Assembly (NCBI GenBank): GCA_002633005.1
Contig: NMRA01000139.1
Coordinates: 294,624 to 358,623 of the forward strand
Reading direction: 5' to 3'
Length of the DNA stretch: 64,000 nt
DNA from: Phoronis australis
Taxonomy: Eukaryota; Phoronida; Phoronidae
The notes under the pieces were generated by a model, which did no database searches, was not told the DNA's origin, and worked only from the letters and a program-made list of their open reading frames with translations. This document shows positions 21,346-33,249 of the stretch, in pieces. Position 1 is the first letter of the stretch; the number at the start of each line of letters is the position of its first letter. The position numbers and the translations under genes are program-made.

Positions 21346-24300
21346 ATAGCATATTCGTTGAACCAATCAGAATGTTATAAGAATCACGCGGGGACACTCA
21401 CGAGTTTAATTTTTAAGTTTGGTCAAGGTTAGCCGTGTCTGCAACGTCACTAATGTTGATCACTATTGATTGTTCCTGCAGTTGAACAAAGCAGCGCGTT
21501 TCAGCGGGTTCATTGTCCTGAATTCGAAGTTCAACCTTGGACTTTGAACTGCCGGCAAGTCGTAGTTCCAGGACAAAGACACTAAGTTCTAATTAAATTC
21601 TAGTTTAGAGCGCAAGTGAACTGTATTTTTATGTAGTAAATGTATAGACGCTGATTTTGGTCAATAGTGAATCAAATAAACACAGGTGTTCCAGGTTTTA
21701 TTTGGGTATTTTTCTAGAATTTCACCGGAAGAATTATTTCAATGAACTTGCAACACAACGCTGATATTAATAAATGATCATTAGTTGGAACATCATTCAA
21801 AACTTCATTCATGAAAAAACTGTTTTGATCGTTTATGTATGAAATATGACATCAACTATTTATGTCTGAATTCACCATTGGCAGCTTCCCAACCAAAATG
21901 CAAGTCCATTTGAAGGAAAAAGCTCGTGCAAACCACGAAACGACATGCTTGCGCCATTCTTTGTAGTGCTGGGCTGGGGGGAGGGGGGGGGGGAGGGTTC
22001 TGAGCTGTAGGTTCGATTGTTGGCCCCATTCAGTATAGCCAAGGCAAATGCATGGGCGTCATACAAGCGACGATCGAGCTACCCGGGTTCAATGAACTTT
22101 GCTGCAGAGATGGGATTTTTGGTTGTTTGTTACCGGTTGATTTTTGGTTGTTTGTTACCGGTTAGTTGAAGAACGGCGACAGTTGAATGCTCTGCCTCAG
22201 CCCAACCTAGTACAACAAATTCATTCTACGTAGGTCTGGAGCGGCTGAGCATATTTTCTCAATCACCAGCAGGTAATAGTTAAATCAGCATGCCGGCGCG
22301 GGCCTACGTTAAAAACTTCATAACTTTATGGACATGTCCGCTGTAATAGCCATAAATTTGCAGCAGCGTTGTGCCATAGCCACAACTTGCAAACTTTTGT
22401 CTTGATCGTTTAGAACAAGTTGACTTAAAAAACACGCGTGTGATTCGCAGGCCTGCAAATAATTCAAACAAAATGTGCAGTGATGATAAATGCGATACAC
22501 CCAAAAAGCTTTCTTGAAACTGACCCAAAAATAACAGTCTAGTATCGATATAATCTAATGTTCAATCACCGTCATTTTTACAGCAGTCTATGTATTAGTA
22601 AAAATTTAAAGAATGACAAAACTGATGAGTGGAACGTAACAAATCAGCCAGATGTGATTGGGCGGAGAGGATGACTTGCCTTTGGGCTAAATGTAGGGGG
22701 AACAAAGCAACAGGATTAGGTATAATAGATCTGTATCACGAGGCAGTTTGGGCCTCGTGACTTCAACTGGTTGTGACGACAGCCCACTGATGTACATTGC
22801 GCACTGAACGAACTCCGTGACGGATGACTGCTTTAAAAAGGAGCGTGGGTTTGTAGTCTGGCAAATTTTTGTGGTCGTTGAAGCTGGCTCCTGAGGGCCG
22901 GCAGGTTGAGCTTCTTCTCCGTGACATACTAATAGATTACTAAAACATATTAAAGGCCTATGGTCCGAGTTATAGAAGAAAAAACCTCTTAACGCCGTTT
23001 AAGCCGGTTTTTTGATGCGACATGGAGTTCAAAAAATTCTTAACTTTCAACTTGTGCAAACATTTTGAAAAAAATCGTTGTAAATACTACAAACGAATGA
23101 AATGTTTACAAAGAATTTAGTATCCGGGTTGCTTAACAGATTATAAACATAACAACAACGCATGCGCACCATCGTAGAAAATATTAATGGCTTCCAACTA
23201 ACTTTTGTGAACTCATTAACATAGCCATCTAAGAGGGTACGCTCAAATAATTCAGTCTGACTCAGTAATTTGAACTCCGGACTGACGTTTGGAAGACTCG
23301 GGATCAAACACTGGTTTTACTGGCAGACAATCGAGCAGTACACAAGAGTCTCCTCACTCCTCTGGAGCTTGGTGTTAATGGTATGAGATGGAATGAATTA
23401 GAACTTTGCGAAAGAGATTTCTGGGGCTGTGCAAAAAAGCGCACTTTTGATGCAGGATGTTGAGAGCGAAAAGCGCTGGCGATCAACTATTGAACTTTTT
23501 ACGTTACTTTTCACACTATCTTCTAGGATAAGTGACACTTCAAGGGGTTTCTACTCGAGGATGCTTCACTATGTTTTGGCGGGAGAAGCGCAGCTGGAAA
23601 ATTAAGATACTTATCCTTTTATAGAGTGTTCAAGAACAAGGGTACTCATTTGTAGGGGGCTTACGTGAGAGGTCGCCTCATCATTATGTTTTCATATTGG
23701 AGAATTACCATTTTGTTTAAATCTAATAACCCAATCGCTGGCCGCGGGGATTTTAACAACATAAGAATAAAGCAGAAAACCAAGAGATATGAAACCTATC
23801 CTGAAAATTGAATATTCAAAACAAAATTCTGAGACATAGATTATGTGAAAACCCCGTCTGCAAATTCGCAGTATAGCAAGAAACAGGAGAAATTCTTTCG
23901 ATTCAATAAGTGCATCCTCTTGCAAGAAATTTCGTCAGGAAAATTAAGGCTCCCTTTCGTATTTTTGTCAGGAAAAGCCTCATCAGAGAAATTGGTTGTA
24001 AAATGTCCTCCTCCAGAGCAGCGTGACCCGTAGACCGCATCTCTCCTACGCCTGAGTACCCGCCAGGTATGAGACGATAGCTAACAAAGCCCTACATGAC
24101 ACATGATCACATGTGGTAATGCGGTCACATTACTCAATATTCTACTGTCAGGGCCTGAATCGAGGGCTTGATGCGCGGCTGGGGCCGCTTGATTAACTCT
24201 TCAGTTGATCTTACAGGTTAAGAAGATGGGCCCACTTGAACTTCGCTTCCTACCACCACAAATGCCCGAAATCGTTCTTACAGCGAATATCAAAATAGTG

Positions 24301-24535
24301 AGGCAGCATATTTAACAGAATTACCTGTCCAGAATCTCTACAAACAGACCGCCTAAATGTATGCCCGTCCGGGCCGTCTTTTCAAAAGTCATAATTATGA
24401 TTTCTCATTTAGATATTGAACTAAAAACGAATCACTTGAATGAAGCTTCCATAAACAAGGCCCTCCTTTCGTCAAGAAATTTTTCCTTAAACATTTATTG
24501 AAGAAAAAACAATTACAAAATGACACAGTCAAGAG

Positions 24536-24597
24536 CGCGCGCGCACACGTGCGCGCGCACACACACACACACACATACGCACGCACGCGCGAGCGCA
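24536..24597. repeat. alternating GC/AC microsatellite
   Basis: About 60 bases of nearly uninterrupted alternating purine and pyrimidine: GCGCGCGCGCACACGTGCGC, then CA repeats, then CGCACGCACGCGCGAGCGC. Such tracts can adopt Z-DNA. Confidence 0.9.
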
Positions 24598-26904
24598 TAG
24601 CTAATCCTGCTTGCTAGTTAAAAACACAGTTTCAAAGTTACACCATCTAATTTCTAGTGCATTTTTTTCTCCGAGCACTGTATTGAAACCAGTTCTAATG
24701 CGGGTTATTCCCCGGCCTACATAAAGGTTGGTTAATTAAGAAAATCAGTATGATTCTTGATTTAAAAAAAAAAGTTCTAAAAGTTATTACCAATATCAAT
24801 GTCAGGCAATTTTGTCTCAATAAAGTCAGTCAACATCACGATACTTAGCGAAATTTCTGATTTCACGAAAAATTAACTGTAACAAGTGGGAGGACATGAC
24901 CGTCTACAAACTTTGTTTACACAGAAGGTAAATATATAAAACATTCTGAGCCCTCCATTATAATTACAAACGGCTCGAGACCGATTAATTCTATCACTGC
25001 GACCTTGCCAGAAAACACTGAATTTAGTTTTCTTAGAATGTGTTTTGAAGACCGTCAAGATTTTTGTTCTAGCAGAAACGCTGCTCTTTTATTGAGAACA
25101 ATTCCATGAACCTAACGCTTTCTAATTAGGGATTCCTGGACAGACGAATTTGTAGCCCACTGAGCCACACACAGTAGAGGATAACATGCCATCGGCTGTC
25201 ACAAACGAGACCATCATTTTAATAAAAGGTTTCAAAACCAGGAAGATGAATACTTGTGTAGTTGATCGTTGAAAAAGAACCCTTTTATAGAATTTCGAAT
25301 TTCCCCCAGTGAATCCTTTTGTAGGATAACGTACCCTTTCGTAGAGAATTTTGTCTGTAGAAGCGCCCTTACAAGAAAGATTCATCCTTCAGAGCAGCAC
25401 ATTCCGGTTACCTCGTCTACAGGTGAGGAGTATCCGGCCATCGAGTGTTAGTCAATGAAACAGGCATGGATTAAATTTTTCTTGACGGGAGAGCAAAAGG
25501 GGTTCGAAAAACGGGGTCCAATATGTAGGGAGGTTCCATGAAAAACACACCCGTTTCGAAGAGTTTTGGCAAGAAACATTGGCCTGTGGTAGGCAGGTCC
25601 TCGAGCGGCGGTTTTAGATGTCCATTTTGTTGCCGTGTGTAGGAATATAATTGTAAGACAAGCACACAACCATCAGGATTCCTTATTTTCCGGCTGTCTT
25701 TTTATAAGCCGCCCTGTTTCCAAGAGTACGCTTTAGTGTGCTTATTTATGGGTGTATATATATACTAAAGATACTGAAATGTGCTGTTTTGGGAGGCCGT
25801 GAATGCGGGGCTTACTATTGACTCGACAGTTACACGCCAATGATTAAAGGCCTACAATGATGCCAAAATGACTATTTTATATCTAAAATACGTGTATTGA
25901 TGAAAAACATCAACATACGGTGCCACAGCATATCCCAGTCGTTAAGTAGGCCTTTTACACAGCAGCCCCACCTCGAGGCCTTGCAGTAACAAGTGTTTAG
26001 TCATTTAAAGTGTTACGTTTACGTCAAATAATTATTTTCAATTTTATCATTTTATTCTAATTCATTGGGCACAAAACGTCAAAATGGCGTCATGTTAAAC
26101 AGGCGTATGTCGACAGAATCAGCGTTCGAGCGAAACTTTCAACCACGTCAGTAAACGTTTGACGCGGATCACAACGAAAACACGATTATTTTAGAAATAA
26201 ATGCGAGCTCAAGCGTCAACAGGGAGCTTCCCGGTATAAGTGAGCCTATTTCAGGGATTTTGAGGAATTGATAAACACAAATTATGATGTAATCCTACTG
26301 TTGAAAGTTCATTTCATATCATGATGTAGCCCCGTTACAGAGATCACTTTAACCAGCCCAGGACGAAGAAAGGCTGTCTTATTTAAAGAAATGACCCCAA
26401 GAAAACAAATAAACATTATCTGCTTTTTGAAGTCATACGCGCTTGAAACGTCCCATGATGGCGTTTGTATTAAAACAGGAACAACATGTTTTGGAGCACA
26501 AGCAACTTAATCAGTCGCAAGGTCAATGACCACTGACCACAGGGATGACTCAGCGGGCTACTAAAAGTACACACTGACCAGGTCACACGTCTGGTCACTG
26601 GTCAGCGTTGATGTCTATGCAGGTAGACGACACTTGGAAATCGTTCATAGACTCACCACTTTTCACGAGAATTGAAAAATTCTTGCAAACGACTGTTACA
26701 GTAACAAAATATTTACATCAACCGTCGTTGGCGACTATTCCGTGATTGCAGTCTACGAAAACGGTACAAAGATGAATGTTTAGAAGTATCACGGCACTAG
26801 TTCACTTGAAGTCTATGAAGTTCCGACACTTTGAATTAGGTCGTTTCAAAATAATGCATGCGACAGTAGGTGCAGCCACGTATGAAAATAATAACTATGT
26901 GATA

Positions 26905-27130
26905 TTTATTGCAGGTACACTCGATTTTAAAGAGACCTTATCGTTTTTACAACCGAAAACTAATTTTGGAATTTTTGTTGGATGGGTTAGACTATTTGAA
27001 ATTATTAGCTTCGACGAGATCTATAAAACAATAAAATCTGTTGCGCTTTCATGTTTTGAATACGGATCACCAAATATCACAATTGCCAAAACAGTCGCTG
27101 AAATCGAGGCCAGTGAAATACGTGTCGCCA
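26905..27130. repeat. old dispersed repeat shared with 60190 and 13100
   Basis: TTTTAAAGAGACCTTATCG, TTTTTACAACCGAAAACTAA, GGATGGGTTAGACTATTTGA, AATTATTAGCTTCGACGAG and GCTGAAATCGAGGCCAGTGA match 60195-60405 in order. A 129-codon open frame covers it but the other copy is full of stops, so it is not a gene. Confidence 0.6.
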
Positions 27131-27529
27131 TTTGTTGTGAGAGTAGCTCAGTTAACTCGCGTTAATGACGCAATAGTAAAAAAGTAAGTTTCTCCAACTT
27201 CACAATCCAGGATCATCTTGCAGAGCTCAAACAAATCCCATTGACACGTCACAAAGCACTGAATCACACGTGTAGACTACTTATTGGGTTCCCAATGGTT
27301 ATACTGGTACATTTTATGACATCACATGATTTGAACTGAAAAAAAAAATATGGTCAGTGAGCCTTGCACATCTCATCGCGTACGAGTCTTTTTTGTAGAT
27401 TTTTCCCAAAATTTTGAAAATATATCGCATAAACGCAAAACCTCCGGAATTATTAGTATAGCCAGGTTCCGTCATTCGAATGAAAATTTAGTGCAATGAA
27501 AGATGCTCCGCAGCACAATGCGTAGAGAC

Positions 27530-27655
27530 CATTAACGCTAGGACCTACGATAGAACCTCCCTAAAAAGCATGACTGATTTCACGAGATTGCGTGAAATAT
27601 TGTCATGTATTTCAAAAGAGAACACGTAAATTTGGCTAGAGTTTCTAATCGCGAG
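27530..27655. repeat. dispersed repeat shared with 32262
   Basis: GCTAGGACCTACGATAGAACC, ACGAGATTGCGTGAAATATT, TGTATTTCAAAAGAGAACAC and TTTGGCTAGAGTTT correspond to 32270-32375. Confidence 0.55.
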
Positions 27656-27670
27656 ACAACTACTGAACTC

Positions 27671-27734
27671 GAGGGTCGGTGCACCATAGGGCCGGGCTGT
27701 GGACCCCCACTTATTTCAGTGCTGCGCCGCTCAT
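27671..27734. mobile_element. single GGGCGGCGCACC mini-element with target duplication
   Basis: 64 bp from GAGGGTCGGTGCACCATAGG to TTCAGTGCTGCGCCGCTCAT. GAACTC lies directly before (27665-27670) and after (27735-27740). Same family as the pair at 16867-17020. Confidence 0.75.
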
Positions 27735-28307
27735 GAACTCTACCCTGGCACGAACGGTCCTAGTTAACTAACTACAACTTGCTAAAGTGTAACATAAATT
27801 GTGCGATGACAATGACACAAGGCTGGCTCGACAAGGTCAGGTGTGATGAATATCATTACGACTGCAATCAATCTCATGACATCATGCAGGTCTCACAGCA
27901 ACATATTCTACAACGATGGAGAACCTGTTTAATGTTTTATGAGAACTTAAGCGGGGTCAAGTCAAATCTTGTCAAGGTGACTTGAAGACCAACACAAGGT
28001 AAAATTTACTTTTTTGAATTACACTTTCAAAATAGATATTCACAAACTTCTAACTGCGCTCTACTATGTCAACACAAAATTATGTTTATTGGGTCCTATT
28101 GTCGAGAGTCTATAGTAACCTTCATCCGTGACGTGTAATGATGGTCAAATCTGGCGCCCAGCTTACGTAGATTACGATGCAGTTTTGTTGAGATTATGCA
28201 AACCGGATCACATGTCGCTCAGTCATGTGATGATAGTTAAATTGCCGTACGTGTACTATTCTCACTGGCGGACTCCGCTGCTCTTTGTTGGCCGAGTCAC
28301 ATGAGCG

Positions 28308-28351
28308 TGACGTCACCTCGAGCGCCCAAACAATGAGGTTCCGTATAAATA
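28308..28351 (+). promoter_or_regulatory. CRE and TATA box of the FABP gene
   Basis: TGACGTCA (28308-28315) is a full palindromic CRE. TATAAATA (28344-28351) is a canonical TATA box 83 bases before the ATG at 28434, putting transcription start near 28375-28380. An E-box-like GTCACATGA precedes the CRE. The gene is thus probably CREB/ATF-responsive. Confidence 0.7.
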
Positions 28352-28433
28352 TGGGGACTGAAGGGCGCAGACCTGAAAAGTAGTACAAAACCTGATCAGG
28401 TAGAACCTTGAGCGAGGAGAGGAACCAATAAAA

Positions 28434-31400
28434 ATGGAGAAATTAGAAGGAACTTGGAAATTCGAGTCTATTGAAAACGCTGGCGCTATCGAGGATGCGA
28501 TGGGTAGGTATACATAATCTTTTTGTAATCTGAAAGCATATCGTGATATTCAATTTTAATGATAGATTCAATGATGCAGTAACATTGCATCCACGTAAAC
28601 ACGTACGGTTGACAGAATACATCATAATTTCAAAATGAACAAAGAAATGTGTTTATTATTTTATTCCGCCAATTATGTGATGCATTTGAAGCTTCCATGA
28701 GAAAAAAAATCACGAAACAGCATTATTTTCGTAGAGGTTGCCTGCACTGTTGACTTCAGCTTGGAGAACGTGGTGGTTACGTAGCATTTGTAGGTTGTGC
28801 TGCTGGACGCACACATTATCGTAAAGTAATTTTCGTGATCTGGAACCTGCAACCCCCACCGCCGTAGTCAACTGCTGTGCTCCGCGGAGCTAAATGCTAC
28901 TTGATAAATGGCAGAAAGTTTAAAGGGCATTGAACTGGTCGTGATTTCAGCGTGAATGTGTGACGGGCAACGAGACGCGGCGATTCGCCGAAATCTCAAA
29001 TCACAACAGATTCTGTTGTTTTATAGCTCCGGTCAAAGCTAATACTCAATACCATCGAACGAACAGCCCAAAATGCGTCAATGTCTCAAGTTATTTTGAT
29101 ATAGATCTCAGTATAAGTTTACTAGTTTCACTGTTGTTGTGCAGAGCAGCGTGCAAGGAAATATCCAGGTACAAGGCGACTTATATAATGGGTTAACTCA
29201 CAGAAAAAATCAGTAGTATATAATGACAAATCATCATTCATGTCTATTCGTGGAATGCTGATTCGTGGATATCAAACTGCCAGTAGATGTTTACAGACTA
29301 AAGGATTTAGTGTTTAATTTTCATCCACACCGCGCGTTTAGAAAAAAGTATTCACATACCTAAACCAAAAAATATCACTCTTTAAATAAAAGCTTCATCG
29401 CCGCAATTAGTGACCCCTCCGTCAGTGCGCATACCACACCTCGCTGGTGCCCTGCGCGTCCGCTAAGGGAACCCCTAACGGACACGCGAGGAACCAGCAA
29501 GATACTACCACATTGCCGTCAGAGACCGTCTTTGCTGGCATCATGGAAAATCATTGGACACGACCGAGGCGACGGGTCAGTGATAACTTGGAACTAATGA
29601 AAAGACATGAGTTTTTGTGGGCGAATTTTAGTGAACGGCTTGTAGGTGCTCCTGCATAAGGTCTCATCAATTAAGGGGCTAATTATTTACAGTAATATTG
29701 TTGCTACGTATGGCGAAACAATTACCACCATCGGTCTTTCACTTAAAGCAAACTAAACTACTCATGTTCTTAATATTTTAAGCAGCTCTAAAAGCTATAG
29801 TTTTCTCGAGAAAAAATTGAGCACTACGATTTCTCGTCCATTTTGAGCTTAACTCATTGGTTGAAACTATGATGGTAAACGAAAAGGCGTCATCATTTGA
29901 TTATCATGGATGTCGGCGATAACACTCTAATATTGGCTTACAGGTATGCCCAGTGGTGCCATGGCGCCGGATGCTATTCATGCTATGTCCCCCTTGTTGA
30001 CATTCAAGCTGGAAAACGACGCGTTCACAATACAAAGCTCGTGCGGAACACCAGCGATGAAATTCGCTGTTGGCGAAGAGCAGACGATGTCATGCCCAAT
30101 TGCGAAAGGCCAAAAGAAACAGGTAGGTTGATAGTTTTCTCTATGCGGGTAGGAATCTTCACTTCTGCGTTATGAAAACATCGCGGTAACTGTGTTTGAT
30201 TGAACTCTGACCGTTTGGAGCATGACAACGCAGTGTCCAGCTCGTCATCTATCGAAGCCACCAACGCGAAAACAGCGAGAGACATCGATGGCTGATTCAG
30301 TCAACAGAACACTGAAATTTTTCTTATTTTTCTCGGGCTTTAGTTTTCAAGGAAATCAAAGTTTTGCTAACTAGCACATTTTCTCACAAATTTCCTTGCC
30401 GTTGACTACAGCAACTGGGGCCTAAATCTTGTTTATGCAGGTAACAATGGACTTTTTTCTCGTTTAGGCTAGTTTCGTTTATTAGTGATTTCTGGACATG
30501 AAGACAAGTTGCTCCAGTTATTACTGTTGATATTATAAGTGATACCAGCTGTTCACTTTTGACAGACAAAGTTCGATTATCAAGAAGGAAAGTTTTATGA
30601 AACTCACACGTTCGGAAACGGAAAGGAAGTTGTAATAGAGAAGGAGATAGATGGCGACACACAGATTGTGGTGAGTGGAACGTTTGTTGTTTTTTTGAAG
30701 GTTATCTATGACTTCAAATAACTTATTTTCCGCCTACGTGTATTTTATGACCCATTTCGTTTTGCTTACGATCTTGACGCAAACTGAATCTACTATGCGT
30801 TCAAATACCAAAATCAATGCAATTCAGTTAAATAAGTCAATGAACTGAAGACAACCTGTGTTTTGATGATGTGTCTACAACAACATGACATTGAAAATAT
30901 TACGTGACCAAACTGTTGAGTCCCTCACAATGACCGGTGGGGTCGTTGACCCCAAGGACACATTACGCATCACTGGCATCACATCCGGGTCAGAATCAAC
31001 CGACATATTTCTGGCCGGTGCGAACACAAACAAAAAGGTCGAAATTTCCCCTGCTGTTAGCGGAATACTCGTGCATAGTATCTGCAGCTGAAACTGTTTC
31101 ATTGTAAACAGGCTGCCTTCCCTTGCCGTTAAGCTATATTTACATATTCGTGAATTTGATTGCACTGACAAAAACAAAGCGGTTGTGACACAAGTGCATG
31201 CCAGTGCTTGAGGTGTCACCAGTACGGTAAACTAGGGAGAGCAGACACGCAGGGAACCAGCGAGGGAACCAGAGAACTCTTCTAACATAGAGCGACACCT
31301 ATAGGCATTGGTGAAAAGGCCAAGGTCATATATATTTTTCCAAAACTATCTGCTGGCTGCAAGTGCATTGAAAAAATCTCGAACGGAACGAAAAGTAGGC

Positions 31401-31617
31401 AAACGCAAACCGCGGAAAATTTTTCGTTTTGAACACTTCTTGTGTTTTTATCGCAGAAATTAGCACAAGCAGACTGAGACATTTCGAATGCCACATCACT
31501 AAAAAGTACCTCAGTAATAGCGACATTCACATACTAACTATTCACTTTGCCTTTGTTTTCTAGAAGTATACGTCAGCCGGAGACGTTGTTGGGAGAGCTA
31601 TCTGGCGGCGAGTGTGA
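28434..31617 (+). CDS. fatty-acid-binding protein / intracellular lipid-binding protein, 4 exons
   Basis: Exons 28434-28503, 29944-30122, 30566-30670 and 31564-31617 join to 135 residues plus TGA. All introns are GT-AG. Exon sizes (70, 179, 105, 54 nt) follow the four-exon layout conserved across the FABP/CRBP/CRABP family (usual length ~130-135). The N terminus LEGTWKFESIENAGAIEDAM matches the family signature GxWKxxxSEN; GMPSGAMAPDAI corresponds to the helix portal; MKFAVGEEQTM, DYQEGKFYE and EKEIDGDTQIV are beta strands of the barrel. By family it is a cytosolic carrier for fatty acids or other hydrophobic ligands. The C-terminal ligand-anchoring Arg-x-Tyr (as in TRTYEK of heart FABP) is replaced: the end reads GRAIWRRV, and the Arg before EI of the previous strand is Lys. 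The ligand may therefore differ. No secretion signal. Confidence 0.9.
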
Positions 31618-31732
31618 ACTGCAGTGGCAGTGCAAGGGACAATGCAATTTTGACAGCGGCCAGTTCAAACTAATCTGTAGTGACGTTTTGTACACAAGTG
31701 GAGCAACATACAACTTGGTTATCAAAAATTAA

Positions 31733-31767
31733 GATAAATGGCGTCATATACTATGACGTCATTTATC
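31733..31767 (+). repeat. 16-bp hairpin in the FABP 3' UTR
   Basis: GATAAATGGCGTCATA, loop TAC, TATGACGTCATTTATC: all 16 positions pair in RNA with one G-U pair. It begins 116 bases after the stop codon and its right arm holds a CRE, TGACGTCA. Confidence 0.75.
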
Positions 31768-32261
31768 GTTCAGGCAATCTTACCGCTCTTAAAGCTGTGA
31801 TAACTACGCTCAAGAAAAAATGCAACCTTTGAACATGTCTTAAGAAACAATTTATGTGATTGCGCATCTGGCGATAGAAGAAATCACCTATTGCACTCAG
31901 AAGCCAAATGTGTACAGTAACTTAAGCTACCTCGCTGTGTTTTTTCTTTAATGAATGTCACTGATGCCAGTATTTTATATGATTTGTGTACTATTTTTGA
32001 CTAACTCGTTTACTATTAGACTATATCAAGTCGCTAGCCTGGAACTTAGATTTGCTACTCAACCTGCCTATTTGACTACCTTCGTTGCGGGTCACTCGTG
32101 TTCGAACCTATGAGTATTTCCATTTTTCCTGGCAAACCAAACCAAAGTTATCAGTTAACGTTTCTACTTACACGGTATAAAAATCCAATCAAATCTTATC
32201 ACAGTTATAACTCGGTCCGCACATGCTGGCGGTCCTCTTACCAGGGTAGACTTCAGTAACG

Positions 32262-32390
32262 CGTAGGACCTACGTTAGGACCTAACTAAAAACAAGACTT
32301 AGTGAGACTTTGAGATTACGTGACATATTGCCTTGTATTTTAAATGAGAACACATGGCTTTGGCTAAATTTGTTCAGCCGCGATACGGCT
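32262..32390. repeat. dispersed repeat shared with 27530
   Basis: CGTAGGACCTACGTTAGGACC, GAGATTACGTGACATATTGCC, TGTATTTTAAATGAGAACAC and TTTGGCTAAATTTG match the 27.5-kb copy in order. Confidence 0.55.
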
Positions 32391-32860
32391 ATTAAACCCT
32401 ACCCAGCATGACGGAAGTCATATTGCGCGCCTGCCTGCTTGCAAAGCAGAGAGCAATGGCATAAGACGCGGCTGAGAATAAGTTTCACAAAGATGGTCAA
32501 TCGAGTAAAACGCATACTGGTAGGGCCCAAAAAGTCAATGAAGATCGTTGTTTCAGTTCTCACTGCGTTAGTGTATCACGGCTTTAAATACCAATGGCCG
32601 TTACCAGTATTGACGGGTATAGTCCTCTGATTCGCTGTGGTCGGTCTTATGAAGACATTGTACAGAAATGGCGCCTGGTACTTCGTCAGTGAGAAGTGGT
32701 AGTCTAGTTCGAGGCTATATAGGGCGTGAAACGGTATGCATTGAACCTGTTACGCAAAACATCTTACAGCTGCGAAGTGGCAGATATGAAAAAATTGATG
32801 TTTTGTTTGTGAAGTTTTGTATTCAGACACGTGTTTCTGTATTTTTGTAATATACAATGG

Positions 32861-32866
32861 AATAAA
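32861..32866 (+). terminator. candidate polyadenylation signal
   Basis: AATAAA about 1.24 kb after the FABP stop, the first found downstream. Assignment to that gene is uncertain. Confidence 0.3.
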
Positions 32867-33150
32867 CGTTTTTCACAAAGTATTGATATGGTGTTAAACA
32901 TTGAGAAATGCGTTAATTACTACTCTATGTTACATTGTTCTACGACACCGACAATTTCTATTTTTGGGATGACCTTAGTTAGCCAAATAATTTTCTCAAC
33001 GGCAATTGAAAAAAATGTGCTACGCGCCGCTGCACTGCGTGTGTGCGTGCGTCAAAATGTACTTTATTTGCTCTGTCATTCAACTGTGATCCATTAGAAA
33101 CTCGAAATACTTGAACATTGTGCATTACGCTTTTGACCAGAACCAGGAGT

Positions 33151-33246
33151 TTAGTTGAAGGGGGCGTCGAATCCTTAGTTGAAGGGGGCGTCGAATCCTT
33201 AGTTGAAGGGGGCGTCGAATCCTTAGTTGAAGGGGGCGTCGAATCC
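33151..33246. repeat. 24-bp minisatellite, 4 identical copies
   Basis: Four exact copies of a 24-bp unit beginning TTAGTTGAAGGGGGCGTCGA. The perfect identity suggests recent expansion. Open frames on both strands are artefacts. Confidence 0.95.
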
Positions 33247-33249
33247 TCA

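Larger units (their letters stand above)
21400..28300. other. 6.9 kb without a recognised gene
   Basis: I found no supportable exon on either strand. It contains a 25-bp direct repeat with GGTTGTTTGTTACCGGTT twice (22111-22160), poly-G tracts, the GC/AC microsatellite at 24536, segments with recurring CCCTTTCGTA-like blocks (about 23640-24000 and 25270-25580) and the repeats at 26905, 27530 and 27671. Confidence 0.5.

Noticed and set aside
23304-23486. Minus-strand frame resembling a mitochondrial presequence
   Set aside because: It lacks an ATG start, has no linked exon, and ends without a domain.
26776-27165. 129-codon plus-strand open frame
   Set aside because: It covers a dispersed repeat whose other copy (60190-60410) has stops; no splice or motif support.
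30885-31091. 68-codon plus-strand frame in FABP intron 3
   Set aside because: No splice support, and including it would break the conserved four-exon structure.
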